A stretch of DNA of 64,000 nucleotides from Epiperipatus broadwayi (Eukaryota; Onychophora; Udeonychophora; Euonychophora; Peripatidae). The position numbers were made by a program, and so were the translations under genes. Every line of letters starts with the position of its first letter. Positions within the stretch are counted from its first letter, which is position 1. Shown piece by piece: positions 41,940 through 53,957 of the stretch. The notes under the pieces are model-generated. The model did not search any database and was not told the DNA's origin. It saw only the letters and a list, made by a program, of their open reading frames with translations. The DNA lies in contig JAQFVV010012512.1 of the NCBI GenBank assembly GCA_028023455.1, positions 312,001-376,000 of the forward strand, written 5' to 3'.

Positions 41940-43184
41940 AAAGTTTTGTCTTTCTATGTTTGAATTTATATCTTGCAGCATAGTAATTCTTATTTTAATT
42001 TAAAATATTCATTTTTTTTTTATTTATTAATTAAAAATCAACTTCAGGTATGTCACTTATATTAGGAGATAAATAACAACCGATTATATAGTAATAAGTA
42101 TTTATTTTATTCTCTTAAAATTATATTAACAAATAAGTACATATATTTTATATGTATGTATATATATTGTTTCTTATAGTCATTGTCCAATAACTTATAT
42201 GACCATAATGTTGTCAAAACTTATAAACAATTAATCAATCGAATTATACATAACTCGAAATAATAGACAACTGTTTTTTTATGCAATTTAATTTAATATC
42301 AAATGAATCTTCTCAAGATGGCATTATTAAAATTAATCATGTGACAATAAACGTTCTACATCTTTATACACTATAATAGTTATCATTAAAATAAACTCAT
42401 TAACAAATAAATATTATTTTATAAATACACAGATGTATACATCAATTATACATTTTCTTATTCATCTTTTGCTTTCTTATACTTACTATCTATCATCAAA
42501 TAAACAATTCCACTATATATATAAACCTCTGACCCTATATTTATATACATCTATTTTACAATATCTTATTCATCTTTTTTTTACCGTATAACTAATATCT
42601 ATCAACCAACAAAGCAATTCATATTGTATACTATCAATACATATACATATATACATAGCTATACATTCATACATATCACAGCTTCCAATTATCTTACATT
42701 GATTACTTTTCTCTCAATTTTATTGAACCATAGGCCATATTAATGCATTTATCTATGTTTTCTTGTATATACAATGTTTCATAATACTTCCTTTCTTTAA
42801 AATTTTCACTATACTTTATTACTGTTATATTTGCCTCACAATTTTTTAAAAAGCAAATATTATGAAACATTATATGTATAAGAAAACATAAATAAATGGA
42901 TTAATTTGATCAATGGTTTGAAAAAATGGAAGGGAAATGGTCACTGTAAGATAACTGGAAGCTGTAATATATAAAAAAATATTATTATATATCTATATAA
43001 GACATATTTTCCGGGTTCATCCATGTTAAAAAATTTAAATATTAATATACCGATTTTTCGACAGATAGAAAGACGGTTGTAGGGGCACTACAATCATTGA
43101 TTTGAAAAAAAAAAACATTAAAGTTCCACCAATATCAAAAATGTTAAATTATTATTATTATTTTTTTTTTTAAAAAAAAAAAAT
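41940..43184. other. No gene seen
   Basis: AT-rich. Possibly the 3' remains of the PLE whose coding end lies at 43,185-43,385, because the sequence CCGATTTTTCGACAGATAG near 43,050 is compositionally unlike its surroundings. Confidence 0.4.
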
Positions 43185-43385
43185 CTTTCCAAATAGAAGA
43201 AAGTTTGCATGTATCATCTCGCTTATTGATACAATGTGGCCTTTTAAGTATCTCAATGGCTTCTCTGATTTTATACTGGTAGAGGTTTTCACATCTGGAT
43301 ATGATCCTAGTACTAGAAAAATCAATTTTATGACCTGAATCTATAGTATGAAGTGAGAGTGCTATACTCCATGCTATAGATAGTT
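43185..43385 (-). pseudogene. Penelope-like element, C-terminal GIY-YIG fragment
   Basis: The minus strand reads in one frame SIALSLHTIDSGHKIDF, SSTRIISRCENLYQYKIREA, IEILKRPHCINKRDD, KLSSIW. This is the typical PLE end (HAxxxGHxIDF ... R..REAxEIxKxxxxxNRxDGxxLSxxW). The RT and the GIY-YIG core are missing; the fragment joins TA repeats at 43,386 and then the 399-bp tandem repeat. No stop interrupts these ~65 residues. Confidence 0.8.
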
Positions 43386-43392
43386 TATATAT

Positions 43393-44398
43393 ATATGAAA
43401 AACAAAAAACAAGTTAAAAACTTGCTAACGCTTGTATTTATGTCAACAGATGGCATTCTACTAAAAACACCATCAAGCGTACGTTTACATAAACGTCAGA
43501 GTATGCATTCACTATCTCTAACTTTAATTCCACCTTCAGATCATGATTTCAAGCTATTTGCTATCATCTGTGAAAGACAGGAATTTTAGAAACTAGATCT
43601 AAACACAAACTCTGAGCGTTTATGAAACAGTTTCTATTCAACTTGCAAGCATGAATCTTTTAGACACGTAATGTCTTCAAAGTCAGCATAGCAAGCCAGA
43701 TAGCTATATGGATCTGATCTCAGTTTAGCATCACCACATAGTAGAAGCCTCTACAATATATATCATTACTAGAAAGACCTCAAAGGTACATTTATGAAAA
43801 ACAAAAAACAAGTTAAAAACTTGCTAACGCTTGTATTTATGTCAACAGATGGCGTTCTACCAAAAACACCGTCAAGTGTATGTTTACATAAACATCAGAG
43901 TATGCATTCACTATCTCTAACTTTAATTCCACCTTCAGATCATGATTTCAAGCTATTTGCTATCATCAGTGAAAGACAGGAATTTTAGAAACTAGATCTA
44001 AACACAAACTCTGAACGTTTATGAAACAGTTTCTATTCAACTTGCAAGTGTGAATCTTTTAGACACGTAATGTCTTCAAAGTCAGCATAGCAAGCCAGAT
44101 AGCTATATGGGTCTGATCTCAGTTCAGCATCACCACATAGTAGAAGCCTCTGCAATATATATCATTGCTAGAAAGACCTCAAAGGTACATTTATGAAAAA
44201 CAAAAAACAAGTTAAAAACTTGCTAACGCTTGTATTTATGTCAACAGATGGTGTTCTACCAAAAACACCATCAAGCGTATGTTTACATAAACGTCAGAGT
44301 ATGCATTCACTATCTCTAACTTTAATTCCACCTTGAGATCATGATTTCAAGCTATTTGCTATCATCAGTGAAAGACAGGAATTTTAGAAACTAGTTCT
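43393..44398 (-). repeat. 399-bp tandem repeat, 2.5 units, hammerhead-bearing
   Basis: Units start near 43,393, 43,792 and 44,191 (exact 399-bp period between matching ATGs at 43,395, 43,794 and 44,193) and are about 97% identical. The third ends at about 44,398. The 64-codon plus-strand frames in each unit are not conserved as protein. On the minus strand each unit contains a hammerhead ribozyme fold. Directly 3' on that strand is a PLE C-terminal fragment, so the array is best explained as tandem PLE pLTRs or a retrozyme-like satellite. Confidence 0.9.
43925..43984 (-). ncRNA. Type I hammerhead ribozyme in tandem unit 2 (also units 1 and 3)
   Basis: Minus strand, 43,984 to 43,925: outer stem I AATTCC; UGU bulge; inner stem I CTTTCA; core CTGATGA (43,969-43,963); stem II TAGC-AAATA-GCTT (three pairs, U-U at the core end); GAA (43,949-43,947); stem III AT/AT with loop CATG; C17 at 43,938; then TGAAGG pairing with CTTTCA, and GGAATT pairing with AATTCC. 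Predicted cleavage is between 43,938 and 43,937. Unit 3 (44,324-44,383) keeps the whole core with one stem I change. Unit 1 (43,526-43,585) has CAGATGA, which should kill it. Hammerheads in PLE pLTRs and in tandem retrozymes are known. Confidence 0.7.
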
Positions 44399-44417
44399 AT
44401 ATATATATATTAAAAAT

Positions 44418-44560
44418 GTGAAAATTCTTCATGAAGAGAGAAACCATAATAAAAGAAAAATTAAGGAGGCAATTTTTATAAATAGGAATAAAATGCATTT
44501 AATAAATAGACAATCTGATAACATTAAAATATGAGATTCGTGGAATTTGAATTGATGACG
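44418..44560 (+). pseudogene. PLE C-terminal fragment, diverged family
   Basis: Reads VKILHEERNHNKRKIKEAIF, INRNKMHLINRQSDNIKI, with an internal stop. It corresponds to the last ~50 residues of the PLE at 55,473-55,940 (KILGQERDNEKRKIKEEVF...). It is truncated on both sides and points toward the opposite-strand fragment at 44,735. Confidence 0.65.
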
Positions 44561-44734
44561 ATTGCTTCCACTTTGTTTTGTTTTTTTGAAGTTAATGGCA
44601 GTTGGGGCAGGTTCAAGAAATTAACCAAAAGTACTTCTGCAGATTTAAGGATTGTTTATAATAGTTTGTTACTGTTAAAATTATTATTTTTATTATAATT
44701 ACAATTTTGTTTTAATTAACGGACATTATATATA

Positions 44735-45027
44735 TATAACAAAACTTAAATATTTATATTCATAATCATTATCAACTCAACTTTCAAAATGGAATCATCT
44801 ATTATCAACCGGAAACACATGTCGATTTAAATATCCCACAATTCATTAATCCTAATATTTGCTGACTGTGTGCTTATTGTCGTATTTTTATACCTACTAA
44901 TAAAAACTGCCTCTTTAATATTTCTTTTTTCATTATCTCTCTCTTGGCCTAAAATTTTTATTTTGTTTATATCAAAATCAAATTTAAAATTATAATTCCT
45001 ATCATGATCATAAAAAAAAAAAAAACT
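44735..45027 (-). pseudogene. PLE C-terminal fragment and 3' flank
   Basis: Nearly the same sequence as 54,733-55,080: it contains the 3' flank (AACAAAACTTAAATAT...), the stop, and the coding end ...KRNIKEAVFISRYKN, RINELWDI. It breaks off in a poly-A-like run (45,011-45,025 on the plus strand) right before M13 exon A, 49 bp away. Confidence 0.75.
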
Positions 45028-45075
45028 CGAAATTTATTAATCTATACTAAAGTGTAATAATGAGTAAATACTTAC

Positions 45076-45136
45076 TGCATTTGAAAATCATCTTCTGTTA
45101 CTTTAATAGCATACAACCAAGAAAAGGGGTACATCA
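45076..45136 (-). CDS. M13 metallopeptidase-like gene, internal exon A
   Basis: The acceptor ...ttag precedes 45,136 and the strong donor GTAAGT follows 45,076. The exon is 61 nt: 2 nt, 19 codons (MYPFSWLYAIKVTEDDFQM) and CA, which with the first base of exon B gives Gln. In M13 enzymes this is where the YYLNxTExxK stretch follows the GLGLPxRDYY motif. The acceptor polypyrimidine tract is weak because TA repeats and a PLE fragment lie just upstream. A second possible acceptor 4 bp earlier keeps the frame open with Leu-Val. Confidence 0.7.
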
Positions 45137-45571
45137 CTAACTAAATTATATATATATATAAATAATTATCATATAATTTTTAAAATACTAAATAACTTTA
45201 ATTCAATATATTATTTACAAAATAGTTTTCAAAATGTGTCAAATTCAAATTACAATATTTGATAGAAAAACAAGTCAAACAATGTATGCTCCAGACATAA
45301 TTAGCTATCAGAACATCAACTGAATGATTCACTGACCATAACAATTTAATTTCTATTTAAGCATCACTCCTTCTCAATTTGCACTTAAATTTTGCATTTG
45401 AATTTATATTCAGCAAAGAATAAGAGAGCATTTTATCAAAAAAGTGTCTACAGATAGCAGTATTTAAATTAATATTATGGAATATTGTTTTTTTATTATT
45501 ATTATAAGGTGTTTAATAAATTATTTACGTATTTAACCATTTATTTGAAGGCAAAAATGTCTTAAACTTAC

Positions 45572-45592
45572 TTTGATAAAGCCCTGCTTTAT
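45572..45592 (-). CDS. Candidate 21-nt micro-exon of the M13-like gene
   Basis: A very good acceptor (tgtcttcttcttaatag) and a perfect donor (GTAAGT) enclose only 21 nt. Read into exon A through the gttag acceptor it gives KAGLYQM-MYPFSWLY, placing GL where M13 enzymes have the GL of QxGLxLP. Its sequence is also an imperfect palindrome, so chance cannot be excluded. Confidence 0.3.
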
Positions 45593-46391
45593 CTATTAAG
45601 AAGAAGACAATATAAACTGGCTTTAGAAATATTACCAGTAAAGTGACATTCAAGCATTAATATCATATCGAAGATTGCTATGGTGTTTAAATAAAAATTG
45701 TATTGCTATGTTTTGGCAGGTGTTCTTCAACTTGTTTCTATGGTGGTAACAATGTCAAGGTAGACAGAATTGTATGTTTAGGAGAGATTGATTGCTTGTT
45801 TCATTAAACATTGCCACTTGAATAAAAATATATTTATATAAATGATATAATTTAAAATAATGTGTTCAATATATATATATTTATAATCCAAATAAAATGT
45901 CCGTTAATTAAAAAATATTCTAATAACAATAAACTTAATATATATAGTAAACAAATTTATAATATCTAGATTAAATACAAAAAATGTGTTATACTTCATA
46001 CGCTAAAATATTAAGTGTCATATATATATATTACATTAGATGATCATAATATGTTTAATAAAATTGGTAATTAAAGTCAAATATTGAAACTAAATAAAGA
46101 TCAGTTGAGATAATACGTCGGAAGTGGTTGAGATTTCAGTGAGACGGAAAAAAGAAGTGCATCTACTATATCTCACTTAAACTTGACACTATTATGCATA
46201 CGAGTTTTATCTATTTCCACAAAGTCTAAACTATTCTATACTTTTATAATTTTTCATATTTAATAAATAACAAATAAATTTCTCACGGTTTTATAATAAT
46301 AGTAAGTATATTCTTAATCTAATTTTACTTTAACAATATTTTTTTTTTACAAATATAACGTTTGTAATCAATATCTAACTAAAATTAATTT
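45593..46391. other. No gene seen
   Basis: AT-rich, with short (TA)n runs near 45,871 and 46,020. No exon recognised. Confidence 0.5.
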
Positions 46392-46473
46392 GAGAGGTCA
46401 GCGACAGCTGCTTTATAAGCAGTTGTCCCGGGTTAGCGGGTTCGCTTCCCGCCTGATGCTATGACACATGAGA
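46392..46473 (+). mobile_element. tRNA-Gly-type SINE, 5'-truncated
   Basis: Third member. It starts inside the D arm (GAGAGGTCAGCGACAGC), has CTGCTTTATAAGCAGTTG and CCCGGGTT, the best B box of the three in a perfect T arm (GCGGG-TTCGCTT-CCCGC), then TGATGCT, ACACATGAG and an A tail. The 5' acceptor strand is missing. Confidence 0.75.
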
Positions 46474-49400
46474 AAAAAAAATTTAATCTGCATTTTAAAA
46501 AAAAAAAAATAAGACTAGCAAATTTAAGTACAAAGTTAGTCAATAATATATTTCACGTCTATAAAAAATCAAATAAATGCATGAATATCAATTGTGTTTA
46601 TGCATTCTAGGATACAACAATGTAAAAGGGATTTTACATACACTATCCTATCCCATACGTTTTATACTTCAAATAGCATTAACACAATAATGATGTATTC
46701 AAGGCAGATAATTGTTACGTGTAAGTTTATCTCTCAGATATAACCTTTAATATCGTGAATATGCATGCAGTGACGGGGTATCTTGAATTAATGCAAAATG
46801 GAAGTGTTAAAAAATTATCAATTATATTATTGCATAATATAAAAATCAATAAAAAATATATAATGCATCTAATAAATATTACTGTTTACTTTCTAAATCT
46901 AATTTGAACTCGGGATATATCAAATCTGTTGTCAGTCAATGTTGAGAAGACACTCACATTAAATAAAAATAAGTTGTGTACTTATATCAACATAATCATC
47001 AATTTAAATACTGAGGATAATAATTATTATAATCATAAAAGATAAATGTTTTATAGTCATTATTAAATAGTTTTTTTATTATTATTAACAAATCAATTAT
47101 TAATCAATCTCATTAACTAAATATTGGAAAAGTGTTCATTTTTTAAGAGAAGCTAAGGCAAATCATTTTTTAGCAGGCCTAGATAATATGTATCACATTG
47201 GGTTTATGTATTTAACCCAAGATCCTTTACTGTATTGAATTTCAGGCTTAAATGTTTAGAGTGCTACTCTGTTAACACAAAAACAACTAGCTCATTAAAC
47301 TGCCTTGTTGAACACTATAACAGTCAAAGTTAATACCAACAGGTAAGGGTGATCTGTAATATATTGCTTACACATTTATTCACCTACATAAGGATGAATA
47401 TCTACATGTGACTTTGAGGTTGAAATTATAAGAATCCGTAAAACCTTATTTATATTTGAAACATATAGAAACTTTATTTAAGTTTGATACTTATTTACAT
47501 TTGTGCAAAATAAACCTAAAATAAAACCTATTTTATGATTTCCAATCTCAACAATAATAATAATATTAAGTAAAATATTACTTGCATCCGAACATAGTAA
47601 TATTTGAGAAAATATTATTACATTAAGGAATAACTATAATAATAATTAAATAAAAAAACAAGAAAGTATATTAAATAAGCTGTCAGGTTTATTGCACAAT
47701 TTATTTTACTTTTGTTAATATCATACTTTTGAAAATAGCATAACGATTAATAAATTTCATTTACTATGCTTTTTAATCCAAGATAATCCATGTTTGACAC
47801 ATTAATCTGTTTTAAGTTGACGTATAATCTCGACATTTATTATATTTACAATTTGTTTGGAGAAGCAAATAATTCCGGAATGGCATTTCTTTTAATGTAA
47901 TTCAAATATTTAGCATAGCTAACTTCCTTACACTAAATGTACATTCGTAGTTTGTTACTTTAAGCAAATTAATTCCTTTGAACTGATGCTATAATTTTAT
48001 CCAAAAATTTACTGTCCAATACTCCATTAATTTGAGATATAAAATGATTCCATTCATTTATCAATTTTTAATTCATGAGATTAATAATTTTGGTTGTATC
48101 TCTGACAAAGCACATAGTTTATTATCCACAATAAAACAATTTTCATAGCGTAAGCTTGTGGTTAAAACACCTGTAGAGGTCGCTACTATCGCATTTTATA
48201 CGCATATTGTCGTCGAGGTTATAGCCTCAGTAAATATTAATTACTTTTGATAGTAACATTTGTTTCTTTAGTGTCAAGTTTATAAAGAGACATATTTGAG
48301 TTAAAATTATTATTCAAAAAATGTTTTCTTTCATAACTGAAGAGATCAATTTATTATTGAGAATTATAATAACTGAAACACAGGCTTATTATATACCTGT
48401 GACTATATATGTAATGTATAGGGTATAATCCTTTTTTAAAGTGTAGAAAATAATTATTTCTATAAGTACTTTCAGAAAATAAATGTCAGCAACTTGTTTG
48501 AAATTAAGAAGTACAAACTTCCAAACATATTTCAGTTATTCACTATTATTTTTCAATTAAAAAAAAATCCAGAGATTTGTTGAAATTTTCAGACATCAAT
48601 TCATTAAGTCAATATGTCTTTTTCTACTAACATTTGAGTATAATAAATAAAATTTCTTAAAATGTTTAATTAATTAATTAATCGATGGTGATATCTGGTT
48701 ATGAGTCATTGTCTAACTTTCTCTTAGAATGATGAGAAATCAGATGTCTAGCAAAGACATTTGCCTCTGGGTAAGTTCATCCTGCCATCATTTCATTGAA
48801 AACGAAAAGAAATGGCTATTTAAAATTTTGAATTTAGTTAAGTTCTACATATACTGAAAAAATGATAGTGGCTTCCCCTGGATTTTCCAAACTTCACTTT
48901 TTATACAAATGATCACATGATTACTGGATTAGATTATATTCTCCATCATGCCTTAGGGTTTCTTGGCTTTTCAGGAAAGATTGTTGCGGTTTTTGCCACT
49001 TAAAATATTTGAGTTAAGATTCTTGAACCAAGGCGTTAAAAAAATTTTTATTTCTGGTTTTAAAAAATAACTTTTAGAAATATTTATTCCAAATAAATAA
49101 ATCACAAACCTTAAAGTTTTCAGATATTTATTTCAAATAAATTTAACTTGACTTTTAATAAATAATTTACTATTTATAAATATTCTAGTAAATTGAGTGA
49201 ATTAACTGTTATTACATTTAAACACATAAGCATCCACACGCACACACAACATATAAAATGTAATAAATGCTTATTCTTCACATAAATACAATATTTTAAA
49301 GTTGTAATTTTATTGATTTATAATTCTGTTCTATATTTATATTTTTTAATTATTTGCTTATGTGTGAGCACGTTTTTTTAATTTATACAATTGATAATTT

Positions 49401-50794
49401 TATTCCTTAATAAGAATAACAATGAAAGTATATGTATTTTTTATACACACACGGGAGTTTATAAAAAAAACCTGCCTTTAAAGCCGTTTAAAACACTGTA
49501 TAACATTATATTTTTTATAAATATCGGGCTGAAAGACTATTTAACATGATAATGACAATAGTCTATGCTCTACAACAATGGTAATGATGAATACATTTGC
49601 TTAACCATAAAAAAGTTAAAGCCAATAAATTTTTTACGGTTTTAAAGTTATGATAGCAAATTTACAGTAATACATGTGGTAAAGTATAATTATAGATTTA
49701 AAGTTAATATTATAAAACTATTTTTTTTCTAGATACTGGTATAAACAATGTGTTTACTGTAATCAAAACAAACACTTCAATATCAAAATAAAGCATTGCT
49801 CTGGTGGCTTAAGAGACGACAAGATTTAAGATTGATATAGATGTTTTATTGAAATTTGTGTATCTAGGAAGACATGGTAGGTATGTATAGCTACAAGTTT
49901 ATTTTGGAATGGTATACCAGTAAATACAAGATAAATGCTTGGTGTTGGAATTAATGTAAAATCCAGTTAGTCTTCCTCTTCTTGGATTTTCTCAATGTAT
50001 CTATGACAAGCTCATGCTGTTAAAACTTGCATTGCACAATTGTACTTCTGATCATTTTATGACATCTTATGCTTCAAATATTATATTCAGTGAATTCAGA
50101 GAAGAAACGCTTTTATCCTTTCTCAATCACGTTATTATTTCAATACCACTAAAATATATTTTTTTATTCTTGAATATTTTAATGAAGTGTTGGTACAAAT
50201 ACCAGATTTTGCTATTTTTTTTTAGAAATAATAGTATTATTTTTCTCATACTATGTGAATTTACAATAATGGCACATTATTTAAGCAGAAAAGTAGCTAT
50301 AAATAATCATTGATTCATCCATACTCAAAAGAGTTATCTTTAATATATTACATTAGACATAGATGTTACAATAGAAAAGATGTTCAATTAGTGAGCACTT
50401 ACAAGTATCAGTTTATTGGCTACATTATAGATTATTCCGCTTAAAAATTAAAATAACAATTGCATTAAAAAGTAGATATTATTCCAGTTATATTCATCAT
50501 AAAAAATGATATGCGTTCTTTAGAAAAATCTACAATAGTTATAAAATTTCAACAGATATTAGGCTAACAATTAGCCAATTTGGACCTTCATGATTGTCAT
50601 GTATCTGAAACATTGAATTTTCTATGGGAATTTATTATAAATACAAAGAAATCCAATCTTGTGCATATTAAAAACAATCACTTCTAAGTTTCTGACAATG
50701 ATTTTAAAGTTAATAATTTGATTAAAGAAAACGTGACTTTTTTGCTTGGCAGAATAATAAATTGATTGTGGAATTTCAATGGTTGAGAAAATGG
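46474..50794. other. 4.3 kb without a supportable gene
   Basis: Mostly AT-rich. Near 48,150-48,240 there is a segment with GCTTGTGGTTAAAACACC that could be an old tRNA-derived SINE (weak). At 48,728-48,770 a 43-nt stretch lies between a good plus-strand acceptor and GTAAGT; see findings. The 99-codon frame at 50,014-50,313 is hydrophobic, Phe/Ile-rich and has no recognisable family. Confidence 0.45.
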
Positions 50795-53700
50795 TTTGAA
50801 AATGACTGGTGGATTAAAACTGCAAAAAAGACATAGTCATCAGCTGATGTTATCATTTTATATATTTTTTGATAAAATGAAAGCACCATGTGGACCTCAG
50901 GAACCAAATCGCAATCCTATTAAAACCCACAATGACATTTTCTTACATGAAATCAATACTATTGTGAGCATATGGAAGGAGCATTTTGATCATATTTTAA
51001 ATAATAGCACAGTAAGTTAGATGGTGACTTTTAGTAATATATCAATTATATCATTTAGATTTAGACAAAAGTATCCAGTTCATTGAAGTAAAAATAGCCC
51101 TTAGTGATCTTAAAAATAGAAATGTTGGATTCCAGTTAACACTGTTTCTGGTTTCCTGTTTTGTTCCCTTTTTCCTAGTTTAAGGAATTAAATTTCTCTA
51201 AAACTATCCCTATGGAAAAGGGAAGTTTCTTCGCTCTCTTTTCATAGACAAGCTATATCAACAATGTAATCACAAGTAAGAATAATTTCAACTTTTATAA
51301 AAACGCTATGTAAACATATGGCAGCCATTGAAATTACAAAAGATTTCTACAGAGGTTTTACTTTTTAATGAAAATTTTTATTTCACTTAATTTTGTTGAA
51401 TGAATGAGAGAGTCCAGTTGTTGTGAGGACCACCAGGGGCCTAAATCCTAGTTTTTTTGAGGGATGGGGCTGGAATGAGGGCGCTGGTGGTGATCGTTAC
51501 CAACGTTGGTTTTTCTCATTCACAAGATAGAAAAATAACGTTATTTATGGCGACTCTTTAACATTATTGTCATGAATGATTTTATCCGTGTTTTATTGCA
51601 AAATAAGTTGCAGTTTGGCCTCATGATTCTAATTGCAAGTGATTTATCTTATTTAATTTATTACTTCCAATATTGTTATTGATAGAGCTGGCTTTTTCCT
51701 ATTCATGTGATTTTCATGATGGATTAGAATGTTTTTCAGCAGCGACATTTTAAAGCTTGGATTTTTTTTTCTTGTTCTCCATAGACTTTCCATATTTTTT
51801 CCAAACTATTCGGGATTGCTCTCTTGTGAAGATATTGTTGACAATTTGGAAGAAGAGAACAGTAGATTGGTTTAGTTCATAAATGTTATCTCCAAGTGTT
51901 TTCCTATTTCTCAACTTATCTACTGCAAATTGGATTTCCCAGTATTATACTCCTAAAACACTATTCACATTTGAATTCTAGAGTTTACAAATAATTCCTA
52001 ATTGCACCTTTTAATTAAAATTTTCATTACACTCAATTTTGCTGATTGAATGAGAAAGTCTGGTTGCTAGGTGGAGCCCCAGAGACCTAAATCCTGGTTC
52101 TTTTGAGGGAGAGGGCTAGGATGAGGGTGCTGTGGGGATTCTTACCAACGTTGATTTTCTCATTCACAAGAAGGAAAAAAACGCTATTCATAGTGGTTTT
52201 AGCATTGTTGTTATAAACAATTTTATCCAATTATTATTGCAAAGTAAACTGCAGTTTGGCCTAATGATTTTAATTGCAAGTGATTCACTCTATTTAAATT
52301 TATTATTTTCAATGTTGTTATCTGCAATTGTTTTTCTATTCTCAACTTATCCATCGCAAATTGGATTTCTCAATATTGTACTCCTAAAATGCTACTCATA
52401 TTTAAACTCTAGACTTTACAAATAATCCCTTATTGTAACATTCATTTGTCTTTAATGGTTAATACACACTTTTCCACATCCCTTTTTCTATTCATATGTG
52501 TCCTTCCCCTTTCACTATATTGCTTTTGAATTTCATTTATACCATTCTTTGTAAACCTTTTATTTAACTGTATTTGTACTTCTTTTTTTATGAATAAATT
52601 TTCATCACTGATAAAAGAAAAATAGAAAAGTTGTGAATGAAATATCTGGAGAAGTTTTAAAATATAGTGGTGATGTGTTAACTTCAAAATATGGAGAAAC
52701 CCATGAAACTGTGTCATGTGATCTTAAAGATACTTATACTGTTTCATTTTTTAAAAATAAAGGAAATAGACAAAATTGCAGTCATTATTTCAGAATATCA
52801 TTACTAACCAGTACAGTAAATATACTTTCAAGGTTTTGATAAAAGTGATTGAATGGTTATCAGAGATTCAATATCACTCTAAAAAAAATCAAGAAGCATT
52901 ATAGAAATGATTTTGTTGCCAGATAATTGATACATTTAATCAAATATATCATGGAATATATTGATGAAATTTTCTCCACCAAAATTTATTGTATTAAATA
53001 GATTTTAAATTATTAATTGATAGAAAGTGCACATGCAGAGAATATGATGCATTCAAACTTAAAACTGGTATTAAATGCACATAATTACTTACTCCATGAC
53101 CATTTTTACTCTTTGTAAAGTTGTTTTTAGATTTCTTTATATGCTACCTAATGAAAGAGGGATTAATGCAGATTCATAATTGGAATTTCAAACTTCAATC
53201 GATTAAAAGTAAAAACAAGAAATTGGATTCTTGAATTCAGGTTTTATCTAACCTTGCTAAGCTATAATTGTTAGTTCATATAATGTTTTATTAAAGTACT
53301 TAAAATTTTGTATGCAACATGTAAAGATATTGATTTAATAATTAATATTTAAATCAGCATGTGACAACAACTTCAACTACTTGTAGCTTGAATTGTTAGC
53401 AATTTGAATATTTCACTCAATTTAAATAGAGTGTGTTTTTATAAGAAGAAAGATGGGCATTGACTTTAAGATTCAGCACACACATTCCAAGTAGCTGATA
53501 ATTTTAACAATTTAAAGGATATAAATCATGTAATTTCAAAGACAAAAGTACAAAACCAACAAAAAATTTTGTCAATTTGCTGGACATGATACTAGACAGT
53601 GGTCTATTATAAAATCATATTTTCTTTGGATTGATTGTGTAAAATGAAAGAATAGTGTATAACTTCTTAAAATGTTTTTATGATAAATTTGGATTATGTT
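50795..53700 (+). pseudogene. LINE reverse transcriptase fossil, split by an insertion
   Basis: The part at 50,795-51,129 reads IVSIWKEHFDHILNN and IEVKIALSDLKNRNVG, the linker before the RT (family RWxEHFxxLLN, VxxAIxxLKxGKAPG). The part from 52,618 continues NEISGEVLKYSGDVL (family DxIPAEVLKxGG), then SFFKNKGNRQNCSHYFRISL (family KNKGDxxxCxNYRGISLL) and near 53,055 EYDAFKLKTGIKCT (motif B, family FxVxTGVRQGC). Many stops and frameshifts. It is a non-LTR clade different from the RTE copies; the exact clade is not assigned and the right boundary is approximate. Confidence 0.75.
51130..52617. mobile_element. Nested 1.5-kb insertion with internal tandem duplication
   Basis: It interrupts the LINE RT exactly between LKNRNVG and NEISGEV. 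Matching strings aaaaatagaaatgttg (51,112) and aaaaatagaaaagttg (52,618) flank it, a ~16-bp target-site duplication with one mismatch. Inside, a unit starting near 51,360 is repeated, shortened, from about 52,010: both have TTGAATGA/ATTGAATGA, CCTAAATCCT, ACCAACGTTG, CTCATTCACAAG, TGCAGTTTGGCCT and GCAAATTGGATTTC. No ORF recognised. The long duplication suggests retroposition. Confidence 0.65.
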
Positions 53701-53845
53701 ATAAGAATCATTTCAAATACATTCCCAAGTGATTGTATAAACAGAAAAATAGATCATCATGTTTTATATATATGGATGTATTTTTGATTCACAGTAATCA
53801 TAAAAGATTTTTGATATTTTTTTCATTTTGGGGGAGTTGAAATGA

Positions 53846-53957
<112 letters not shown>

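Noticed and set aside
43395-43988. Two 64-codon frames MKNKKQVKNLL... repeated 399 bp apart
   Set aside because: They repeat only because the DNA repeats; substitutions between units are not biased to silent sites, and the strand with clear structure is the opposite one.
43393-44398. CRISPR array
   Set aside because: The repeats are 399 bp head-to-tail without spacers, in a eukaryotic context.
50014-50313. 99-codon plus-strand frame
   Set aside because: Low-complexity hydrophobic translation of AT-rich DNA, without family match or splice signals.
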